A DNA stretch of 45,685 nt from Nitrospirota bacterium (GTDB lineage: Bacteria; Nitrospirota; Thermodesulfovibrionia; Thermodesulfovibrionales; JdFR-88). The notes under the pieces were generated by a model. The model worked only from the letters and a program-made list of their open reading frames with translations. It was not told the origin of the DNA and searched no databases. The stretch covers positions 1-45,685 of the forward strand of contig JAJYJK010000018.1 in NCBI GenBank assembly GCA_021789555.1, given 5' to 3'. This document shows positions 33,646 through 41,883 of this stretch, in pieces. The translations under genes were made by a program, and so were the position numbers. Position 1 is the stretch's first letter. Each line of letters starts with the position of its first letter.

Positions 33646-34701
33646 TCAGTGTCCGAAGAAGCCGCGTCCCTTCTTGTCTGGAATGTGATAAAGGACGATG
33701 CCCCTGTCCTCGCAGAACCTGACAACATCCTTATCCTTGATCGAGCCGCTTGTAGCCACTATGGCCTTGATGCCCGCCTCGGCAAGCACCTCTACACCGT
33801 CGGTGAACGGGAAGAAGCTGTCGCTTGAGGCCGAGGCGCCTTTTGCGTCGTGGCCGGAGTAAGAGACAAGGTTAAGCGCAAGCTTTGCGCCGCGCACTCT
33901 TGCCTGCTGGCCTACGCCGTTTGCGATGAGCTGGCCGTTCTTCACAACGGTTATCGTGTTACTGTTGCTTGTATCGCCGATGGCCTTCGCTACGAGCATG
34001 TCGTCTTCTTGCTGGCGCGTGACCTGGCCGTATTTTTTAAGTTCCGGGTCGTTAAAGTCGAGGACGTAAGTGTAATTGGGCTGGGCAAGGAAGCCGCCGC
34101 GCACATAGCGGTAGCGGGGCGAGGAATCAAGGCTCGCTCGGCCCAGACCGGCAAGGGCCGGGTTTGCAAGCAGTCTGCATTTGTCTCCCTTGCGCTGGAA
34201 AAACCCTATCGCTTTGTCATCGAATGATGGCGCTATGATGCCGTCCAGCGGTCTGCGCCGCCCCTCCGGCATGCCGTGGCCCACGAGCGCCTCCGCCACA
34301 TCCTCCGTCACCGGGTAGTTTACCATTACGAGCCCGCCGAAAATGGCAAGCGGGTCGCCCATTATCATCCGGCGGGCGGCCTCCGCCGGGTTGTCGGCGG
34401 CAACCGCGGCCCCACAGGAGTTCCCATGCTTCACGCCCACGGAGATAAGGGGCGCTTTGCCACGGTTCACCTCAAAAGAGGCTGCGATATGGGTGACCGT
34501 CTGGAGCAGGCGGTCCAGGTCGCAGAGATTATTATAGCTAGGCTCCGTCCCGGCCACGATCCGGAATTTCTCCAGCGCCAGGGGATCGGCTGTGCCCCCC
34601 TCGTAAAGCGCCGCCGGCACTTGGTAGCCGTTCTCACCGTATTTGCAGGTAAGGGCAAGCCTGCCAGAAAATTTCATCTCGTCCTTCGGTTTGTTTTCCA
34701 A
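33646..34701 (-). CDS. Stand-alone AICAR transformylase (PurH C-terminal domain type)
   Basis: This 351-residue protein resembles the AICAR formyltransferase half of PurH, which adds the formyl group in the penultimate step of IMP synthesis. It has KYGENGYQVPAALYE, the catalytic-region VKHGNSCGAA (family KHxNPCG), IFGGLVMVN, and SDSFFPFTDGVEVLAEAGI. The N-terminal IMP cyclohydrolase (MGS-like) domain found in fused PurH proteins is absent from the start codon on. No cyclohydrolase gene is in the window. Split arrangements exist in some bacteria. The motif differences (NSCG) suggest a divergent subgroup. Confidence 0.82.
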   Translation of the reverse strand: MENKPKDEMKFSGRLALTCKYGENGYQVPAALYEGGTADPLALEKFRIVAGTEPSYNNLCDLDRLLQTVTHIAASFEVNRGKAPLISVGVKHGNSCGAAVAADNPAEAARRMIMGDPLAIFGGLVMVNYPVTEDVAEALVGHGMPEGRRRPLDGIIAPSFDDKAIGFFQRKGDKCRLLANPALAGLGRASLDSSPRYRYVRGGFLAQPNYTYVLDFNDPELKKYGQVTRQQEDDMLVAKAIGDTSNSNTITVVKNGQLIANGVGQQARVRGAKLALNLVSYSGHDAKGASASSDSFFPFTDGVEVLAEAGIKAIVATSGSIKDKDVVRFCEDRGIVLYHIPDKKGRGFFGH

Positions 34702-34982
34702 CTACAAACACCTCCTCGTATTCAGTATGTGAAAGATTATACATTCCAGGAGAAAATAGAGACAAGGACGAAGAATGTCTTGGGGAAGCGAATGCCTCTA
34801 CGCTGGCTGAGAGAGGCATTGTTGCAGGTTGCGTGTTGATCTAAAACAGGCTTTCGAAGTACAGGTTCGTCCAGGACCCCGCGTCTAGCAAGTCGCCTCT
34901 AATTATGCGGAGTATGCCCTCAAGTCGTCGTAGGCAAGAGACATGAAATGTGGCGCTTTTCAGGAGAAACAAACGGTCACAA
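34702..34982. other. Intergenic stretch, no feature recognised
   Basis: These 281 bases upstream of the AICAR transformylase gene should include its promoter. I see a ribosome-binding site (AGGAGGTG near 34707) but no clear promoter, terminator or additional gene. Confidence 0.4.
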
Positions 34983-35435
34983 TTAAAATCCTTCCCCAAG
35001 CGGCGCTATAGGCATTTTTTTGTTCTTCCAGACCTTAAACCCTTCTGAATATATAGCTATGTTCGAATAACCCGCTGCCTCCGCCTTTTTTGCCCATTTT
35101 TTGCACTCGGTTTTCACGCCGTCATTGCAATAAACGACCAGAGGAGCATTCTTGTCTTTCGGCAGGAGGGCCTTTGACTTGTCGAAATTTGCTTCCGGCA
35201 CGCTTACTGCACTTAGAATGTGGGCCTTACAATATTCCTTTTTCGGCCGGGCATCGATAACCGTGAACTTTATAGCCTGGCCAGCTTCCATTTGATGCGC
35301 ATTGTCCACCACCATTGAATGCAGCCGAGCCGTATCTATGGCCTTAAAATCACACCCTGCAAATGATTTTGTGGCAACGACCAGGATAAAAATCAGAAAA
35401 GCCATGAATATCGTTATCGTTTTTTTTGTGTTCAC
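34983..35435 (-). CDS. Exported rhodanese-domain protein
   Basis: This 150-residue protein has a Sec signal peptide or membrane anchor (residues 8-26, FMAFLIFILVVATKSFA) and a single rhodanese domain: FTVIDARPKKEYCKAHI and the active-site loop VVYCNDGVKTEC with Cys103. Rhodaneses transfer sulfane sulfur. An additional Cys (111) lies eight residues after the catalytic one. A role in periplasmic sulfur handling is plausible but unproven. It is located next to the mddA-like remnant, separated by 42 bp. Confidence 0.88.
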   Translation of the reverse strand: MNTKKTITIFMAFLIFILVVATKSFAGCDFKAIDTARLHSMVVDNAHQMEAGQAIKFTVIDARPKKEYCKAHILSAVSVPEANFDKSKALLPKDKNAPLVVYCNDGVKTECKKWAKKAEAAGYSNIAIYSEGFKVWKNKKMPIAPLGEGF

Positions 35436-35477
35436 ATGTTTCTCCTTATATCATGTTTTGTCTGAAGCAGGACGTTT

Positions 35478-35942
35478 TCATTTGCTTCCCGGAAAAGGCA
35501 GAAGCATGGATACGCGCTGCCGGTATTCTTCATATGCCGTTCCGTAAATATTTACCAGGTCTCGCTCCTCAAGTCGAATGCCTATCACGATGTAGACGGT
35601 CATGGCAAGAGCAAAGACAAGATGGCCAATGGTCATCCGCGGTGCGGACCAGAACGCGATAATATATGCAAGCATTATCGGATGACGAACGATTTTGTAA
35701 ACTGTTGGCGTTTTAAACCCTATGGGGATATACTTTCGGCCCTTAACATACATATAAACCTGTCGTAATCCGAATAGGTCAAAGTGGTTGAGGAGAAAAG
35801 AACTTAACACTACGAAGGCCCAACCGCTCCAGAATAAGGACAGCAAAAGGGAATGTCCTGCCCGGCTTTCAATGTTCCAGACTGTCATATCAAGCGGCTG
35901 CCATTTCCAAAAAATCAGAAGAGACGCCAAGCAAGCCTGCAC
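35478..35942 (-). pseudogene. MddA-like (methanethiol S-methyltransferase/NnrU-type) membrane protein, N-terminally truncated
   Basis: The frame gives LIFWKWQPLDMTVWNIES, FLLNHFDLFGLRQVYMYVKG, VYKIVRHPIMLAYIIAFWSAP and IGIRLEERDLVNIYG..YEEYR. This is the C-terminal 150 residues of the isoprenylcysteine-methyltransferase-like MddA group (about 250 residues). The first about 100 residues are missing. The frame opens inside the 3' end of the antiporter gene with only GTG as a start, and no ribosome-binding site is evident. MddA makes dimethyl sulfide from methanethiol, but this remnant lacks the first membrane helices. Confidence 0.7.
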
Positions 35943-37476
35943 CGACGGCTATAATCGCCAGAATCAGCCCGCCGGTGGCAAACCAGACTTCACCTGCAGC
36001 AGTCAGTCCCAACCAGGAGATGCCGATAACGGGCGCCGAGCCCACGGCAGTCATTAACGGATTAATGACATAGTTTACGGCCAATTGTGGTGCAACACCC
36101 AGTACGACACTGCCTGCCGCCAAAGCGGCTATCCCGGCAAACATGGCGCGGGGAGGCTCCTGGCCCTGCGCTGCGCCGGGACTTTCATCCCCCAGAAAAA
36201 CTGTGCTGGTGGCCCTCAGAAAGGCAAAGACAGTAAGCACATTTGCAACCCAGGCGATGAGGGCCGGGGCTATTTGTCCGGCTTGGAAGGCAGCAACATA
36301 TATGAGCCATTTGCTGACGAATCCGCTCAAAAGCGGCACGCCTGAAATGCTGCCTGCCAGGATTAACCACATGAAGGCGGTTTTTGGCATGCGCCGCACC
36401 AGTCCGCCCAAGCGGTCCATATCTCTGGTCCCCGTAGCTTGTTCTACGGCCCCCGCACACAGAAAAAGCCCACCTTTAAACAAACCGTGGTTCAGGCAGT
36501 ACAGCAGACCGGCGGCTATTCCCAGAGGAGTTCCCAATCCCAGACCCAATATCATATAATCGATCTGGCTAACGGTGGAGAAGGCCAGGAACCGTTTCAG
36601 GTCTGACTGCACCAGGGCAAAAAGCACGCCCAACAGGAGGGTAACCGTGCCAATCCAGATTACGATGGTCTGCCAGCTTGTGGGCCATGCCCCAAAGCTG
36701 TGCAATCGGGCTATAAAATAGACGCCTGCCGTAACGTAACAGGCGGCGTGGAGCAATGCGCTGACCGGCGTAGGCGCTGCCATGGCATCCGGGATCCAGG
36801 TATGCAGGGGGAACTGGACCGATTTGGCCACGGCCGCGAGCAAGGTCAATAAGAAAAGCCCTGTGCCAAATGCGGCGGAGACTCCTTGACCGGTCCACAA
36901 CGTGCTGCCGGTTTTTACATAAAGAATGAGCACCGCCGCCAGAAGTCCATAGCCTGCGATATGGGTCATTACAAGCACTTTGCGCGCCCCGTCGGCCGCC
37001 TCCTTCTGCCCATACCAGAAGCCGACAAGCAGGAAGGAGCACAGGCCGACAGTCTCCCAGCTAAGGTAAAAGATAAAGGGGTCGGCGCTGTAGACCAAAT
37101 TAATCATGCCGGCGATGAAGACCAGCATCAGCACATAAAAGCGGGTGGCTGCCCGGTCCTGAGCCATGTAAGAAACGGAGTAGATCATGACCACGGCGCC
37201 AATGCCGGCGGCCATCAGGGCAAACAATTGGCCCAGGCCGTCTATGTGGTAAGCTAAGGCAATCGGACCGTCCCAGGGGAAAAGACGAAAGTCAAGCGCA
37301 TGCCCTCGCAAGGTGATCGGCCACAGAGCCAGCACCCCGGCCAGGGCCACAAGGCTTGAGGCGAAGGCAAGCCAGCCCTTGCCCCGCGCGGAGAGAGCCG
37401 GCGCCAGCACGCATTGCAGCGCCACCCCCACCAGCAGGGCGCAAACAGGGACCATCCCCAGGACTACAGGTGACAC
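35890..37476 (-). CDS. Complex I-like proton/ion-translocating antiporter subunit (NuoL/HyfB/Mrp-type), 3' end replaced
   Basis: This is a 528-residue polytopic protein with the Proton_antipo core: YLSWETVGLCSFLLVGFWYG (Glu of the proton path), AVAKSVQFPLHTWIPDAM (lysine), PTPVSALLHAACYVTAGVYF, LKRFLAFSTVSQIDYMILG, and NHGLFKGGLFLCAGAVE. The start is probably GTG at 37476 after a G-rich AAGGGGG. The last dozen residues (VSSDFLEMAAA) are encoded by mddA-derived DNA in another frame, so the original C-terminus was lost and replaced. Its place after cooF-cooS suggests a former CO- or ferredoxin-linked ion-pumping complex, but no hydrogenase subunits are present. Confidence 0.8.
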   Translation of the reverse strand: MSPVVLGMVPVCALLVGVALQCVLAPALSARGKGWLAFASSLVALAGVLALWPITLRGHALDFRLFPWDGPIALAYHIDGLGQLFALMAAGIGAVVMIYSVSYMAQDRAATRFYVLMLVFIAGMINLVYSADPFIFYLSWETVGLCSFLLVGFWYGQKEAADGARKVLVMTHIAGYGLLAAVLILYVKTGSTLWTGQGVSAAFGTGLFLLTLLAAVAKSVQFPLHTWIPDAMAAPTPVSALLHAACYVTAGVYFIARLHSFGAWPTSWQTIVIWIGTVTLLLGVLFALVQSDLKRFLAFSTVSQIDYMILGLGLGTPLGIAAGLLYCLNHGLFKGGLFLCAGAVEQATGTRDMDRLGGLVRRMPKTAFMWLILAGSISGVPLLSGFVSKWLIYVAAFQAGQIAPALIAWVANVLTVFAFLRATSTVFLGDESPGAAQGQEPPRAMFAGIAALAAGSVVLGVAPQLAVNYVINPLMTAVGSAPVIGISWLGLTAAGEVWFATGGLILAIIAVGAGLLGVSSDFLEMAAA

Positions 37477-37574
37477 GCAAACCCCCTTCCCCCTTGTTAG
37501 ATAGCTGCTGTCCTGCCTGCCCCGGCCCAGCCTCTTTCGGGCGCGCTATTACACTCTCTTGGCCTGCAATATTT

Positions 37575-39091
37575 TCATTTTGTTCCCAGGCCGGCAAGCT
37601 CCTTCTCTATTCCCAGTTTCGCCCGTTTTTCCCTGATGTGGGCAATCATCAGCCCCGCTGCTTTGACCGGTCGTTACCACCAGCACATCATTCCTGATGA
37701 GTTCCCTGACCAGGTTGATGTGGCTGTAGTCGTGCCGGACTTTGACGTTGTTGCACCCAACCACTGCCGCAATGCCCATTATCGCGCCGCTTTTTACTGC
37801 CTCCAGCAGAGGATCCAGCTTTCCGCCCATCGCGGACACTATTGCCTCCACGCTGAATCCGACCATGCAATCCATCTTTTCGTCGGGGATTCGCACTTGG
37901 GCAGCCTTGCGGAACCGGTAGTTCTCCACAGCGGTGCGCACTATCTCCCTTGCGATGTCATAGGCATGTTCCTCGTGAAACTCGATGTGGGTTGCACCGG
38001 GGAACTTGGCCTTGGGAGAGGTGGAGATGAACTTGGTATGGAAGCAGCCGCTCAGATCCCCCAGGGCAGGCATGATGCACTGCACATCCACAACCATCGC
38101 CTCAACCGAGCCTGTGATAATGGCCAGTTCCTGTGCCGGCTATGGGAATGCCGTGCCGCATGAGCACCTCGTTGCCGGTGCAGCATATGCCGGCCACGTT
38201 GATGCCCCCGGCGTTGTATTTTTTGGCAAGCGCCAGCATATCAGGGTCCCGAGACGCGGCGACGATCATCTCTGACAGGATCGGCTCATGTCCGTGGACA
38301 ATGATATTCACTTCATCGCGTCTGAGAACACCCATGTTTGCCTGTGAGCGAACTGGAGCGGGTGTGCCAAAGAGGACGTCGGACAGCTCAGTGGCTATCA
38401 TGGAACCGCCCCAACCATCCGCGACAGACGCCCTGAGCCCCTGCAGTATCAGGTTGACAGGGTCGTTGTCCACGCCCATATGGGTGCGGTGCATGATTTC
38501 CACAATCTCACGGTCAATGCCGCGCGGTTCGATGCCCAGTTTCCGCCACAGGGCAACGCGCCTCTGCGGGGCGCGCCTGGTGAATTGTATCGGGCCTTCC
38601 TGCTTGCCGAACTCCGCATACACGGCGCGGGCCAGGTCCAGGGCTATTTCGGCATTGCCTCTTTCGTTGACCTTTATGCCATACTCCATGGCCAGGGTTT
38701 TGAGTTTTGCCTCGTCCCTGATCTGGTAACCGCCGCCTTTCCCCTGGGCGGTCAACAGCAATGTATGGGCGACGTCTCGCGCATGGTCGGAGTGGGCAGC
38801 TGCACCGGCAGCGATCATGCGAAGCAAGCCGCGTGCCACCATGATGTCGGCTGTAGCTCCGCAGACTCCCTTTTTCGGGCCTTCTTCCTCGAAAGGACTT
38901 ATTCGGCATGGACCCATATTGCAGTGGCGACAGCAAATCCCCAGCTCACCAAAGCCGCACTGTGGCAGCATGGCCTCATACCGGTCCCAGGCAACCTCAA
39001 GCCCCAGCTCTTCCGCCCGGGCAAGCAACTCTTGCGCGGAAGGGTCGATGCTCCTGCCCAGAATTTTATTGCTATATGACTTTTCAGCCAC
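37575..39091 (-). pseudogene. cooS: Anaerobic Ni-CO dehydrogenase catalytic subunit with two deletions
   Basis: CooS oxidises CO at a Ni-Fe-S C-cluster. The 5' part is good: cluster-D/B cysteines in CGFGELGICCRHCNMGPC, GVCGATAD, MHRTHMGVDNDPVNL, VNIIVHGHEPILSEM, and GINVAGICCTGNEV. At GIPIAG, about four codons plus frame are lost (38120 region), and the protein resumes as QELAIITGSVEAMVVDVQC. At NDVLVVTTG (about 37665), roughly 200 codons are missing, and the C-terminal LMIAHIREKRAKLGIEK follows out of frame, ending at 37575. Several C-cluster ligands lie in the missing part. I place the start at GTG 39091, preceded by GGAGG within the end of cooF. Confidence 0.88.
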
Positions 39092-39677
39092 GGAAACCAC
39101 CTCCTTGGGTCATGGTTGATTTGAGTTCATGATGGCTTTTCAAGGCTTCCAGAAACTGTCTGGACGTTAAGGCTGTGGCCTGCTGCGTGACCTCGCGGGG
39201 ATAGCGAAGGCTAAGGGCTCCGGTAGGGCAGGCCTCAACGCAGGCAGGGCCACCGGGCCGGTCTGCACACAGATCGCACTTGAAGGCAGCCTTTTTTATG
39301 CGGCCGGCTATTTCCGTAGTGGCCACGCGAATCGCGCCAAACGGGCACACCATCATGCACAACCGGCAGGCAATGCAGCGCCGCTGATCCACCGCCGTAT
39401 AGGTCTCGGTGCGGTAGGTGGCCCCGGTGGGGCAGACCCGCACGCAAGGCGCGTCCTGGCATTGGCGGCACTGTGTGGACAGTCTGACACCGTCCACCTG
39501 GACCACATGGTTGCGGGGAACTAACCGTGCGCCCTCCAGCGTCGCACCTATGATGCTTCCCGCCTTCGTGTGAGCCGCCGCACATTCCAGTTCGCAGGTG
39601 TGGCAGCCGACACACCGCTCGGGATTGACCAGAATAAATGGGCCCTCCAGAGACATCCTTTTATTTTTTATCTCCAT
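39084..39677 (-). CDS. cooF: CooF-like four-cluster ferredoxin
   Basis: This 197-residue protein matches the electron acceptor of CO dehydrogenase. Its cysteine motifs are CVGCHTCELEC, CRQCQDAPCVRVCPTGA, CIACRLCMMVCPFGAI and CDLCADRPGGPACVEACPTGAL. The start ATG at 39677 is preceded by GAGGAGG. It overlaps cooS by 8 bp when the GTG start is used. Unlike cooS it is uninterrupted, so it may still be translated, or may be used by another enzyme. Confidence 0.88.
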   Translation of the reverse strand: MEIKNKRMSLEGPFILVNPERCVGCHTCELECAAAHTKAGSIIGATLEGARLVPRNHVVQVDGVRLSTQCRQCQDAPCVRVCPTGATYRTETYTAVDQRRCIACRLCMMVCPFGAIRVATTEIAGRIKKAAFKCDLCADRPGGPACVEACPTGALSLRYPREVTQQATALTSRQFLEALKSHHELKSTMTQGGGFRG

Positions 39678-40062
39678 TTTTCACCTCCTCGAACGCACGT
39701 ATGGTCGAGTCGTTTTGCATGCAATTCCTGGATTTTTTTATGCTTTAGATGGGGTTAGGAGATTCTTACGTCTTGTCCGTTTCTCTTTTTAGAAATGGTT
39801 TATTTCGGCTTTATCTAAAACTTTCTATACTGCGTACTAGGCTCTTCGCGCCATTTCAATGTGCTCTTTCGGGTTTTCTATTCAGGAGACTTTCCATTGG
39901 CCGCAAAGGCCCCAAGTCATGAAAAAGCAATGGGTTTTATAAAACTTGCTTGTTAATTCCCTCTAAGAAAAATCTACTCCTGATTACTGAACTTGTCAAT
40001 GAAATGAAGCAGTTGGAATGGGCTGACAGCTCCGGACTTCAGTTCCGATGTAATATAAATAT
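39678..40062. other. Divergent intergenic region
   Basis: These 385 bases lie between cooF (minus) and the radical SAM gene (plus) and should hold both promoters. The sequence is AT-rich with several short frames. I see no clear CooA/CRP-type operator, terminator or RNA gene. Confidence 0.4.
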
Positions 40063-41151
40063 ATGAAGTATTTTCCAAGGCCGGATGCGATAGCTGCATT
40101 GGATGCGCCAGTCATCAGGAAAATCTTTCCCAGGTACAGAGAAGTGGTCAGAGGACAACTGCCCGCCGTCTTCCAGATTTTAAAAGAGATAAAAGCGGAA
40201 TTCGATGAAAGAGCAGACATCGAAGCTCTCTGGGACGTGCACGAGCGGTCGATGAGAGTTTTTTACGAGATCAGAAGAAAGATTGATGCCGGCGAAATAA
40301 GGCCGGAAGATCAGATAACAGAGGAAAGATCACTGCTGGATTTGAAACTGCTACTGGTTAAAAGAATCATGGAATCCTGCCAGTTATGCGAGAGGAGATG
40401 CAAGGTAAACAGATGGGCGGGGGAGCTTGGGATCTGCCGCGTGGGGGACCGCTGTCTGATTTCATCGGAATTCATACATATGGGAGAAGAACCCTATATC
40501 ACGCCGAGCCATACGATCTTTTTCATGGGTTGCCCGCTTAAATGCCAGTTTTGTCAAAACTGGGCCATCTCACAATGGTATGAAGAAGGTACGGAGATAG
40601 AGGGAAAGACCCTGGCGGGAATCATCGATGAAAGGAAGAAAGAGGGGGCAAGAAATGTCAATTTCGTGGGCGGCGAGCCAACTCCTCAGCTTTTCTGGAT
40701 TATCGAGTCCCTGAAGTATTGTAATGAGAATGTGGCGGTTGTCTGGAACTCGAACATGTACATGACTGAAAAGACCATGAATATCCTGAACGGGGTTGTG
40801 GACATGTACCTTTCGGATTTCAAGTATGGCAATGACGGATGCGCCCTGAGGCTTTCAAAGGTAAATGGGTATTTTGGGGTGGCTTCCAGAAACCATTTGA
40901 TCGGTTCAGGGCATGCCGAGATGACAGTAAGGCATCTGGTCCTGCCGGGCCACATAGAGTGCTGCACAAAGCCCGTGCTTAAATGGATTGCGGAAAACAT
41001 CAGGGAAAGATGCCTGGTCAATCTCATGGACCAGTATTATCCTTGCTGGAAGGCCCATCTTTATCCGGATATCAATCGAAGGCTTACGCAGGGCGAATTC
41101 GAAGATGCAGTTGGCCTTGCAACACTGGCGGGGCTCAATTTCATCCGGTAA
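40063..41151 (+). CDS. Radical SAM protein, PflA/PflX-like
   Basis: This 362-residue enzyme carries the radical SAM cluster motif CPLKCQFC (Cys157, Cys161, Cys164) and the GGEPTP SAM-binding segment (NFVGGEPTPQLFWI). Four cysteines upstream (106, 109, 113, 125; CQLCERRC...GICRVG) are typical of the PflX/YjjW-like group of glycyl-radical-activase relatives. The N-terminal 100 residues are helical (LQ/KE-rich) and not seen in short PflA proteins. No glycyl radical enzyme is nearby, so the target is unknown. Confidence 0.88.
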   Translation: MKYFPRPDAIAALDAPVIRKIFPRYREVVRGQLPAVFQILKEIKAEFDERADIEALWDVHERSMRVFYEIRRKIDAGEIRPEDQITEERSLLDLKLLLVKRIMESCQLCERRCKVNRWAGELGICRVGDRCLISSEFIHMGEEPYITPSHTIFFMGCPLKCQFCQNWAISQWYEEGTEIEGKTLAGIIDERKKEGARNVNFVGGEPTPQLFWIIESLKYCNENVAVVWNSNMYMTEKTMNILNGVVDMYLSDFKYGNDGCALRLSKVNGYFGVASRNHLIGSGHAEMTVRHLVLPGHIECCTKPVLKWIAENIRERCLVNLMDQYYPCWKAHLYPDINRRLTQGEFEDAVGLATLAGLNFIR

Positions 41152-41244
41152 GCGCTTCTTTCCGCGAGTATATCAAGGCCCGAAAATTACATAAGTAAAC
41201 AAAAAGACCCCTTGATTGAAACATATATTCTTTGATAGCATCGA

Positions 41245-41425
41245 ATTATACCTGGGGCAAGAGACCATGGGACATAAGAAACTCTGGTACGGGAGTCCCA
41301 GGTGCGATTGTGGTTGGGCATTCCCCGGACCTGATTAGTCAAGGGGAAGCCTAAACGGCCATCAGATACTCAAATCGGGTTTAAGCCCTCATGGCTTGAA
41401 TCCCGGGAAAATTCAAGGGCGGGCA
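41245..41425 (+). ncRNA. 6S RNA-like non-coding element (candidate ssrS)
   Basis: The gap holds no gene but has strong RNA-like pairing. CCTGGG (41252) pairs with CCCAGG near 41305; CAGGT pairs with ACCTG around a G/C apical stem (TGGGCATTCCCC). The stretch GGGGAAGCCTAAACGGCC resembles the conserved AAGCCTTAAAAC region of 6S RNA, and the later CTTGAATCCCGGG...TTCAAGGG hairpin resembles the CCTTGAACCAAGGGTTCAAGGG hairpin in the 3' half of E. coli 6S RNA. Size (~180 nt) fits. A clean closing stem between the ends is not evident, so the ends are approximate. Confidence 0.45.
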
Positions 41426-41764
41426 ATGGGCATAAAGGCCGAAGAAAAAAGAAGGGAAGAACTCCTTAAATTTCTCGACGAAAAACTATTCGACGCCATT
41501 TTGCGCGCCTCCCCCGACGATTATAAAAGCGAAGACCTCAAGAAAAAACTGCACGATGTAAAAAAGCATATCGAGAGGGAGAAGCACCGTTTCCACGACC
41601 GGGACCAGTATCCGACCGCCGAGGATGTAAAAAAGAATGTCCTTGCTGACCTGCACTCAAAAACGGGCAGGAAAATAGACCATGAACTCGATGGACTCAA
41701 GCTTTCATGCCTGCCCAAAATAAAGGACGAATTCTTAAGGCTCTGCGAAGAACTCAGCGTCTGA
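41426..41764 (+). CDS. Small helical conserved-looking protein
   Basis: This 112-residue soluble, highly charged, helical protein (EEKRREELLKFLDEKLFDAI, LKKKLHDVKKHIEREKHRFHD) is not recognised. I prefer ATG 41426 (MGIKAEEKRR), as the longer frame start at 41396 lies in the predicted RNA structure. No cysteine cluster or catalytic motif is seen. It follows the 6S-like element directly, where many bacteria have other genes. Confidence 0.55.
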   Translation: MGIKAEEKRREELLKFLDEKLFDAILRASPDDYKSEDLKKKLHDVKKHIEREKHRFHDRDQYPTAEDVKKNVLADLHSKTGRKIDHELDGLKLSCLPKIKDEFLRLCEELSV

Positions 41765-41883
41765 TCACGCCGCCTGGGTCCTGATTAATAATCGTGAGCA
41801 GCTTTTTAAATCGGTTTTTATTGGAGCCGGCGCGTTTTTTTTAAAAATGGGTAAGGAGCCAGGGTTGTGCTAGCATTTTAGAA

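Noticed and set aside
41152-41425. tRNA, tmRNA or riboswitch in the gap after the radical SAM gene
   Set aside because: No cloverleaf, no tag-peptide frame and no recognisable ligand-binding core; the 6S-like reading fits better.
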